Part shown: positions 55,969 to 64,000 of the stretch, piece after piece
How the letters are laid out: each line of letters begins with the position of its first letter
Numbering within the stretch: position 1 is the first letter of the stretch
DNA from: Phallus indusiatus
Lineage: Eukaryota; Basidiomycota; Agaricomycetes; Phallales; Phallaceae
Assembly: GCA_027605045.1 (NCBI GenBank)
Contig: JAQFWX010000070.1
Coordinates: 62,001 to 126,000 of the forward strand
Direction: 5' to 3'
DNA: 64,000 bases
Translations under genes and position numbers: made by a program
Notes under the pieces: model-generated
What the model saw: the letters and a program-made list of their open reading frames with translations, nothing else
The model's database searches: none
Told to the model about the DNA's origin: nothing

Positions 55969-56641
55969 GAGACTTGGGAGTTTGTTCTTTGTCTTGACGT
56001 CGAGGCTGTACTATACTATATGGGTTCCTTCCACCTTAATTAAAAAGATCACGCACGCTTCACAGTGTTCGAAAGCAATGCAGACACTAGATTTCACAAA
56101 CACCTGACGTGAAGGACCGTTGCCTGTTGCCATTGGCGCATTACAAGTCTGTCAAGCTATTACTATCCCTACATGCTTGTTGCGATAATGGTAAACTGGA
56201 CTATGGAGGTATTGAAAATCACACATAGGACGGTGAACTCACCCTTGACCGATAATAATCATAATGTCAGCCAATTGTCAGACTTTTCTGTGCAAGGTTC
56301 AAGGTTCACGGCGACGGTGAAACCACAGTCCACGAAAAGATGTTATCTAATAATGCCAAGTTGATTGATCAATTAAAACATACATGCATCTAAAACAAAA
56401 AAAAAAGAAGGAAAGACAAACTCGAGTCAGTTGTAAATGTAACTACGGTGATTGTATACACCTTCTAAAGTTGAATGTCAGGCGAGAGGCTTTATTCTGT
56501 GTTGTGAGCGTCGACCGATCCACCCCTCTGCTTCATGGCCCGCTCCGTTCTCTGCTTCATCCTCTGCTGTATGATAGGCAGTGTCTTGATCAGAATCTTG
56601 CGAGAAAGTGAGAAGTTGATGGAGCAATAATTAATAACGAC
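55969..56641. other. Convergent intergenic region
   Basis: 3' flanks of the Rossmann-fold gene and the pseudokinase-like gene. No gene is seen. Confidence 0.5.
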
Positions 56642-59356
56642 TCAGGTGGTCTCACCGTCAGATACACTGTCTGAATCAGGTTGAATGGGACATATTAAAG
56701 GAAGACCTAAAATATGAGCGGCTTCATCGCTTTCTGGACCGATGCCCAACACAGCATGAGCATGCTGGATGAACTCGAAATGAACATCGTCTATATCAAC
56801 CACACGGAGGGTTCGACGAGTTTGAACTTCGAATGAATTTGAATCTTCGAAACCGAGGGTGTTGATACCAGAACAATCTAGCCTCTCAGACCCCGAAGGA
56901 TCAAAAGACCAGTATGTATCCAGTGTTTCATCGCGCACCGCTGGCTTCGAAATAAAGAAGTATAACTCTTTATACCCAGAGGTTTCAACTGAGCACCTGA
57001 GCCTAGAAGGAACCTGGATGTGCCACGAGAATCCTGTGACTGTGATAACCGTATGTTTGATGCACAATCACATAATAATGAAGTTAAACATACCAACACA
57101 AACCGTATTACAGTCGCGCATTCCATCGATTCTTGCACGTGAAAAGCCAATTTGACTGACATATGCATGGGACAATCGTTCCCAGGCAGCACGATCCGAA
57201 TATAGAATATCGCATTCAACCACCACTGTCTGGAGATCATCGGTAGCCGAGATGCCTGCCGTATCTACAGGAACGCGCATCCTGATAACATTGAAGTAGT
57301 TGGTTGATGTTCAGTGCGGATAAAATGATAGGAAATGTGCTACACCTAAAATGTACACCACAATCTTCGACAGTCACTTTTGTCTGCGATATTTCTCCAC
57401 GAACGAACCAGTCTAATAATGACGGTTCTCCGTATGGGAAAAAACCCAATATAGCTGCATCCGAAGCTTCAAGTGTATCGTCGTGCTTGTCAGCCGAGAG
57501 AACATAACCAGTGTAGACAGGATATGCTGGTGTGGAGACGTCCTTCCATATAAAGACACCTATGGCAGTATAGATATCACATAAGAAAGAGGGGTCTGAG
57601 GGAACATCCGAATTTTGGGACAAACGCAGCATGTTTGCCTTTTCCATGATTTTGATCGTCTCCTCTGGAGATCTAATGCCAATGCGCACCCTATGCCACG
57701 GACAAGCAGGGATGTCTTGAAGAATATTCGGCGACCATTCCTGATATTGAAGAATGAGTTCACGATAATAATTTTTTTCATACGCTTGAAGATGAGAAAT
57801 ATGAACTAACAAATATGACAAGCCCGCGTCCGTCTAGAACGTTCACGTAACAAGAGACAAGGTATCCATCCTCACGGTCTTTGAAACAGATAAAATTGCA
57901 AGAGAATTGCAGATCCCGCCAAGCTAAAATGGCATGGTGAGATACACTGGCTTCCAAGTATTGTAACCCTTCCTGTAAATACAAGGGCGAAAGGTGAGAT
58001 ACGAAGAAATGGGATCATAAAGGTCGGTTCAAGCTCACATAAAAAGACATATCCTGAGATGTATTTGAAGAAGAACTTTCATCAAATATTGTAGCGACTC
58101 ACTGCACAGTATCTACCCATGTACTGACCCAATGCATCGCTAAATCTTGGATCGAATTGATTAAATGGAATACACCACGCTATATACGCAAACGGTAAGT
58201 TTCATTTTCATTTCGCGAAATAACAATAACGAACGACTGTAAAATACGAGGCCAGGGCTTTCTTTCGACGTGATAAAGCCGTATAGTTGCATCACGCTTG
58301 GATGACTTGCACGAAGAATGAGCTACCATTTTGTAAATATTTCATAAGAGAAGAGTGTATTACCGATATCGCGAATACCACTTCTTTTCTGCTTTGAATT
58401 TCTGTTGAAATAATAAGACTTTAGCGGAAGTGTAGCAGTATTTTGTCCTACGCACAGAAATAGCATCCCGACCTTTGTAGACACGGACCAACCGTGTCTG
58501 ACTCTCTTGTTTCCATCGGACTTCCCAATGTTCAACTTGTCCATTCAAGCTATGCTTGAGCACGTTTAGGTCACCCAGTCTAATTTTTTCGAACTAACCA
58601 CCTTCAGAAGATTTCAGGACGCGAACGAGCAAACCGACTGACATCAGAGTCCGTGTCATCTGTATTGCTGGCTATTTGGAGACGTATGACCCCTCTGAGC
58701 TAGATATGGGACCGGAATGAAACCAAGGTCTACGTCAAATATATTCGTGCGCACCACGAGATTGTTCCGAAACTCTTCTATCCGACTTTGATGTCGTGCT
58801 AATAATTCCTTTTCACGGTCAGCTGCGAAATATTTCCCAAGGAACTTCGATTTATACGGTTTATTGAATGATTGGAGATCTTTTACGATGTGTTTTAAGT
58901 ATCTGCTTAAATGAATTTAGACTGGTAAGTATCTTAAATGAGCAACTGCATACCGGCAAAAGTTTTTACAATCTTTCTTGAATAAGTCGGACGCGGTTCC
59001 ATGATCCTTTGTATCATGGAGTATTTGAAGAATGGTTGTGACATTGACTGTCAGAGTCTTATAACCATCTTGGTTTTGTTGCATTTGCTTATTTTCTGTC
59101 AGCACTTACGAGTCGAGATATCCATATTCAATGGCTGACTCACTTGGATAGGCTTTAGCAGAATCTTGACTAGCTCGGCTGCACCCCTTAGATATGGGAA
59201 TGGTAGGAGACTCCCCACAGCACTAGCCAATTCAGCGACTCGGAGGGCATTAGATATCCAGTCAGCTTCTTTTTGAATAACTGATACCGTGGCTGTTGAA
59301 GCTGATGCGCTGTGTTCCTTTGGAGGGGTGGGAGACTTTGAATGTTGAAAAACCAT
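56642..59356 (-). CDS. Pseudokinase-like protein with helical N-terminal domain (agaricomycete accessory family)
   Basis: Large multi-exon accessory gene. The N-terminus (MVFQHSKSPTPPKEHSASAS) leads into a helical module (SNALRVAELASAVGSLLPFP, then YLRGAAELVKILLKPIQ, then YKTLTVNVTTILQILHDTKD). This resembles the adaptor region that precedes kinase-like or NLR-like domains in agaricomycetes. A degenerate kinase-like region follows (RLVRVYKGRDA; HPSVMQLYGFITSKESPG; AWCIPFNQFDPRF; LQFSCNFICFKDREDGYLVS), with no VAIK, HRD or DFG motif visible. The C-terminal part (PDPSFLCDIYTAIGVFIWKD-like region to CPIQPDSDSVSDGETT) stops at 56642. Exon borders in the middle are only partly resolved, so it could be one gene or two adjacent fragments. 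Self/non-self or stress signalling is speculative. Confidence 0.6.
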
Positions 59357-60422
59357 AGCTGAAAATTGATTGCGTGCATAGGATAAACTGTTTTGTGTCG
59401 ATATTTATGTATCAAATGTGCGCTTGTCCTATGCCTGTTAAGGGAGAAACTTTATGCTTCCTGTACTCCAGTAAAGGCTGATCAGATACTCCATCAAATT
59501 CGTGTGTACCCAGGTATGCCGTCAAACAGCGTCAAACTCAATCAAACGGTCAAAGACTTCTTCGATGTGGCTGTGAACAACGTAAGTACGAAACAAAGAT
59601 GCGAACGAAATTTGGTAGAGACCTCGAGTGATGTTTATTCTATAGCACATCCGTAAGAGCAGGCATAAATGGACCATTAGCAATTAGTCTACACTCCGAA
59701 CGTACCGCCATATTCAAGTTCGAAGCTCGGAGGACAGCTCGGAGGCGCCGGAAAAAAAAAACAGCAAGATCGTCACGGACGCCACTGAAAATCCATCTTA
59801 CACTTGAGAAGAGGATCGTCGAAGAAGCATGATGGATTATCATTTTGGCACGAAGCCTCAAATTGACAATTGAAAAGCTGAGATCAATATAACCTTCTTT
59901 ATCTGTCGTAAGTCTTGAATTTCCCTCTTTAGTTCCTACTTCCCCACTGATTTTCAATTATACTTATGCTGGTTCCCTTTCAGCCCCCGTTAACGTTCTC
60001 ACCTGCCTCGCGCGCATCACGACGTCCTCGCGTTTTTGGAGTCATCAGTCCTATTCGTCATTCTTATCATTCAATCCAATCCTCGACATCATAGCGCTCA
60101 AGCATGGTGCATGAGGCACCAGGCTAAATTTGCCAATTCTCAACGTGCAAAGTAGCAACCGCTGAAACCCTGAATATTTGAATAATAGGTTTCAGCAGAT
60201 TCCTCACTAGCTCTGCTACACTCTTCAGATATGGGAATGGCACGATGTGTGTGTCGTCCACCTACATATGTCAACTAATGGGACAGACGTATCCCCAAGT
60301 TATTCGCTCAATGATCGCTTTCAGATTGTACTTTACAGACACAGCATGATTCATATATTAGCGGGCTATATGGTGGTTTCACTTTTGAACTGAGCCAATA
60401 AAAATACTCTCAGCATACATCA
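59357..60422. other. Intergenic region with a gene relic
   Basis: Roughly 1 kb. Apart from the relic of the pseudokinase-like N-terminal exon near 60183-60250, I see no gene; open frames at 59393-59957 are featureless. Confidence 0.5.
60183..60250 (-). pseudogene. Relic of the pseudokinase-like N-terminal exon
   Basis: On the minus strand this short piece translates as VPFPYLKSVAELVRNLLKPI, closely matching LPFPYLRGAAELVKILLKPI of the neighbouring gene (exon near 59150-59220). No start or continuing frame is attached. It is therefore a broken copy left by a local duplication. Confidence 0.7.
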
Positions 60423-62004
60423 TCATCCCGACTTCTCGAATTCCGTAATTTGTTCTTCCAGCCATTGTTTTAATTGGTCTTGTACCTCTACATTACTCGC
60501 CCTCGGATCCGCTCTTCCAAATCGCGCCCATGGTTGGAAGAACTTCAATAATGAAATAAAAAAAATAATCCAAAACTATTTTGAGCTCTCGAAGCCAAAA
60601 ACACTAACCTTGCCATTGATATCGTTAGCAGGAACAACGGTTGCTGCAAAAAGCGTGGTGTATGCGCCGTAACTAAAAACGTATCTCAGTATTTATTTAT
60701 GATTCGATACTCAACGGAATATATGCCTTACGCTGGAGAATAAAGTACCGTATTCATCATCGCTCGGGAAATGGGCGGAAGGTGTCTACACCGAGATTGG
60801 TAAATAATTACTCGCTCAATCGATTCTCGAAAGAACGCACCGTTGAAGGTTAGTTTTGGTACCCCCCGGATTCATAGAACACGAAACGATCTTATCACCA
60901 TAATGCCGAGCAAAAAAATATGTCATTAACACCGTACCCTTTGCAAGAAAAAAATATCATTTCTCTAAATTTCTGGAGTAAGAAAGGTAATCGACGAACC
61001 ATCTTACTGATACCATATAGCTTCCAATCTTTAAATATCCCAAGTTTTTTAATAGCTTTATCCCTCTCTTCCCCGCCTTTCAAGACCTGCCAGTCAATTC
61101 CTATTTTTCCTGGTGGGAATATATGTCCCGAAGAAGATAAATTAATGACTCGAGCTTTTTCTTTGTGATATATTGTTGAACGTTCTAAAGCTGGCATCAG
61201 GAGCATCTATGTACCATTGTCTTTGAGCTTTCAGAAGAAGCTGATCTTGAGCGAGAACTTACGGTGAAGTAATAGTGCCCCAGAACGTTAGTTCCTATAA
61301 ACAAAACGAATTAATGGACAATTTTTTGCTTAGGAGATAATATAACGTACCGAATTCTGAAAAGGCAATGATACTTTTAGGAGTGATAATTCTAGGTCAA
61401 AACATTGATACTTACGAAGGTCGTATCCCTGCTTAGTGAGTAAATCGAACGGCGGGAGCATAACAGCCCTAACATATCCCTCCACTGTCAATCAAACTTT
61501 CTCAAAATCGCAGAGAGAGTTCGTTACTTACGCATTATTAATCAACACATCGACACTATCCTCTTTACTCAGCACAACCGCCGACGCTCTTTTCACGCTC
61601 TCCAAATCGCTCAAATCGAGCTCTAAAACAACCCCTTCTCCAAACGTGGTATTAAACGTCCCGGTCCATTCGTCTCTTAATTCTTTACGGATAGTGTCCA
61701 CCGCCTCTTTCGCCTTCTGTGTATCTCGACATGCGAAATACACTTTTGCATTCTTACGTATGAGTTCTTTTGCGGTTTGATATCCGATTCCAGAGTTCGC
61801 TCCTGTTATCACTACAACCTGTTTTTTCATGATAAGTCGACTCAATAAAGAAGATAAGAAGAAGGGATGAACGATGTTTTTTTCTTTCTTTTTTACCTTT
61901 TTTGTCAGGTCTGGAATATCTCTTTTAGGTTCGAACGTGGACCGTGGAGGTATTTGTTGAGAGATTTGCGAGTAAGGCGCAATGAGAGCGATTATGTTAC
62001 CCAT
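60423..62004 (-). CDS. Short-chain dehydrogenase/reductase (retinol-dehydrogenase-like)
   Basis: Classical SDR unrelated in detail to the tandem pair at 23-31 kb. It starts MGNIIALIAPYSQISQQIPP, a hydrophobic N-terminus that may anchor it to membranes. Motifs are VVVITGANSGIGYQTAKELI (TGxxxGxG), VYFACRD, LELDLSDL, VLINNAGVM, then GYDLQFGTNVLGHYYFT and ARVINLSSSGHIF. The catalytic motif is KLYGISKM (YxxxK), followed by SMNPGGTKTNLQR. It ends WLEEQITEFEKSG, with the stop at 60423-60425. Exon 61351-61356 is only 6 nt (AATTCG on the coding strand) and supplies the QF of LQFGTN. Substrate unknown. Confidence 0.9.
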
Positions 62005-62766
62005 AGACTGTCGTTGAAACCGGGATTGCTGTTCTTCGCTGACCTTGGTTTATAAAGGTCATCAGAGATTGAAGGGGATATGTATATATATGGGTGTTTC
62101 TCCGGTCAGGATGACATTCAGTTTATGTGTACACTCGCGGACTTGTTAGCCCGAAGCTAGGCCAAACTTGAAATTGGGTTTGACTCTTTGGTGTTTTTCG
62201 TTCAATTTTCGTTGGCATATTCTTCGCTCTCAGAGGTTTTTTGGTTCCTTTGCACGAGGCACAGTGAGTACATAAAGTAGCAGAGTGCATGCTGAAGCAG
62301 AAATACCTTGTTCCAACTACTGATAGGGTTGTCCGCTGATGACCAATGCAATTACCGGTACCGTGCTTGTCGATCTTCGCATCCGGAGAAATTAGAACCG
62401 GTATGCTATGTATATAATGGACTTTACGTATAAGTGTATGATTATTATTGTACCGTTTTTGTAGCATCGCTCTTGATTATATACATGTGTGTGAAATATG
62501 GCTAACCAAGGAGGAAAAGCAGGAAAAAGGAGAGACACAGAGAAAGAAAGAAAAGAAAAAGGAAAACAAGGAATGTTTATACATAAATACCCACCCACAT
62601 CCACCAGTGATTTTACACTACTGAAGAAGAGCGATTATGTCCATGTAAAAGAAAAAGAATACCACAAGAGGTGGGAGGTGTTTGGCGGTCTATGTAATGA
62701 GGGTGACCCGAAACAAAAGATGTAATATATACTCTCCAACACGAAAGAAAAATAAAAAAAAAACTA
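62005..62766. other. Intergenic region
   Basis: Upstream region of the SDR gene and 3' flank of AUR1. A purine-rich stretch lies around 62510-62570. No gene is seen. Confidence 0.55.
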
Positions 62767-63984
62767 CTATTGGGAATTCGAATTCGGACTTCGTGTCCTG
62801 GGTATACCGTACTCCAACGTCGTTTCACCATTCTCTCGAGGCCTAATTGACGTCGACAAAGGCGACGACGACGCTCCTCCTCCTCCAAATCCAGTCGCAA
62901 TAGGACTCCATCCATCCTCCACACGCTCCTCCGCCCGAATTAAACTCGCAATACTCGCGGTGTGTTTATGCCCTCTTCTCGATGATCGATCTCGGTCCCC
63001 ATGTTGTCCTAAGAACGGTACACCAGAATGCGGAGGATTGACAGGCGACCGGTACGCGATTTCTGGCGGTTCTTCTTCGTCTTGTGAATCCAGAGAAGAC
63101 GTCGCGGAAAAAGCAGAGTTAGTCCGTCTCCGAGCTCGTGGAGGAGCTTCGAGATCGTATTGCTCGTATTTGCTTCGCACAGTGGTAGAACTCGATCCGT
63201 TTCCGTTATCCAATTCGGCGGGTAAAAAGAAGTAAAAGAAGGCGGTGGCGAGGCATGCACCGCCTACGACGTCGATGAGGTAGTGATGCGTGAGATACAT
63301 AGTCGCCCAGTAGAGAATCCCGGTATAAGCCCACACGTAGGGAGTTAAAGCCGGGAAAAAATGAGACACGACGAGTGCTTCGATGGTTGCGCAGCCCGAA
63401 TGCAAAGAAGGGAATGCACCAAACACGACAGGCGCGTTTGAAAAGGTGTTTGTGTACCCTTTGGAGTGGAAAAGTGCGTCGATTCGAGCTAGACCACCGG
63501 GCGAGCCAGGCATGGAGTAGTCAGCGGGTGTGAGCCCGTATATGAGCTCATACCATGGAGCGGAGCATGGGAAGAGAATTTGACACCATACGCCTGCGAG
63601 GTTCATGTATCCAAACACGCTTGCCCAGAATTTGAGAGCCGGTTTTGGTGAGAAGAGCCAGAGAAGAGCTGCGACGATGAAAGGTGCGATGAAATGGATG
63701 ACGCCGTATGGTAGCCAAGCGATAATATCTAAGATGGGATGAGTGAAACGAGTTAGGATGTCTGAAATGTTCGCTCCGTATAAGACGGATTCTAGAGTGG
63801 GAAGAAGGGAAACCGAGATGGAGGGTCGATAGGCTGCAGGGATAAAACGAGATGTGTAATAGCAGAGAAGCCAGGCAAATATTGGGATGGCAGGTAAGAA
63901 GAATTGTGATGTGAATGGGATGAGTAAGGCAAGACCGTATAAAATCGGTAGGACAAGTTTAAGTGGGAAAGAGGGTTTTTGCAT
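62767..63984 (-). CDS. AUR1: Inositol phosphorylceramide synthase catalytic subunit (5' end probably beyond window)
   Basis: Golgi multi-pass enzyme that transfers phosphoinositol to ceramide, and the target of aureobasidin A. Aur1 landmarks are clear: FTSQFFLPAIPIFAWLLCYY, LLPTLESVLYGANISDILTR, DIIAWLPYGVIHFIAPFIVA, PWYELIYGL, GSPGGLARIDALF, the PAP2-type GAFPSLHSGCATIEAL, and MYLTHHYLIDVVGG with the catalytic His/Asp. The C-terminal about 150 residues are disordered and cytosolic (RARRRTNSAFSATSSLDSQ), ending PNSNSQ at 62767. The ATG at 63984 lies where yeast Aur1 already has about 70 residues. The frame stays open to base 64000 (FWLII before the Met), so the true start is probably to the right of the window. 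Confidence 0.93.
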   Translation of the reverse strand: MQKPSFPLKLVLPILYGLALLIPFTSQFFLPAIPIFAWLLCYYTSRFIPAAYRPSISVSLLPTLESVLYGANISDILTRFTHPILDIIAWLPYGVIHFIAPFIVAALLWLFSPKPALKFWASVFGYMNLAGVWCQILFPCSAPWYELIYGLTPADYSMPGSPGGLARIDALFHSKGYTNTFSNAPVVFGAFPSLHSGCATIEALVVSHFFPALTPYVWAYTGILYWATMYLTHHYLIDVVGGACLATAFFYFFLPAELDNGNGSSSTTVRSKYEQYDLEAPPRARRRTNSAFSATSSLDSQDEEEPPEIAYRSPVNPPHSGVPFLGQHGDRDRSSRRGHKHTASIASLIRAEERVEDGWSPIATGFGGGGASSSPLSTSIRPRENGETTLEYGIPRTRSPNSNSQ

Positions 63985-64000
63985 GATAATAAGCCAAAAT

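Noticed and set aside
59640..59957. Minus-strand open frame upstream of the pseudokinase-like gene
   Set aside because: No family signature; composition consistent with chance, and it does not connect to the relic or the gene.
1..64000. CRISPR arrays, bacterial operons, integrated phage or intact transposons
   Set aside because: No direct-repeat/spacer arrays, ribosome-binding sites, integrases, reverse transcriptases or transposases were recognised; the window is a eukaryotic nuclear locus.

Overview
The window is nuclear DNA from a filamentous fungus, most likely a basidiomycete (Agaricomycotina). The evidence is dense, short spliceosomal introns (mostly 50-60 nt, several per gene), eukaryotic housekeeping genes, and lineage-typical accessory families such as a pseudokinase-like protein with a helical N-terminus and a FunK1-like fragment. 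Exon structures were read by eye, using reading frame, GT-AG (or GC-AG) borders and protein conservation. Most gene spans are firm; several 5' ends are tentative.

Layout. 1-20.8 kb is mainly housekeeping: an Xaa-Pro aminopeptidase (5' end off the window), the 60S biogenesis GTPase NOG1 (minus), a two-finger C2H2 protein, an unrecognised two-TM protein, the SAGA adaptor ADA2, a DUF1223 protein (minus), and a membrane-anchored cysteine synthase (minus) divergent from a PIG-H GPI-anchor gene. The chaperonin subunit CCT6 follows. At 21-22.9 kb is a prenylated Sel1-repeat chitin-synthase activator (SKT5/CHS4 type).

23.2-32.2 kb is an accessory block. Two paralogous short-chain dehydrogenases (SDRs), both on the minus strand, bracket four same-strand tandem copies of a small unknown protein family (signature around SGTNSQ/GNHYC..DYG/YHY/NGSYYYSNPNGS). 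All four copies share three intron positions and phases. A short FunK1-like relic lies beyond.

33-50 kb: an orphan coiled-coil protein, an acidic RING-finger protein (minus), a PhnZ-like HD-domain protein, a TIM-barrel hydrolase-like protein, the NMD factor UPF2, a PP2C phosphatase, a DUF3128/EMI1-like protein (minus), an intron-containing tRNA-Ala(CGC), and a chromodomain protein with half a PHD finger. 50.9-64 kb: a small secreted protein, the ribosome-biogenesis factor LCP5, SCS3/FIT2 (lipid droplet/ER), a Rossmann-fold protein, a pseudokinase-like gene (minus) with a degraded copy of its N-terminal exon next to it, a third SDR (minus), and the IPC synthase AUR1 (minus, probably running off the right edge).

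The most striking window-wide signal is micro-exons. Conserved proteins can only be assembled by accepting coding exons of 5, 6, 6, 10, 11, 12, 13, 13, 14, 14 and 18 nt, in at least six genes. Two introns with GC-AG borders are also required. A standard gene caller would mis-annotate many of these loci.
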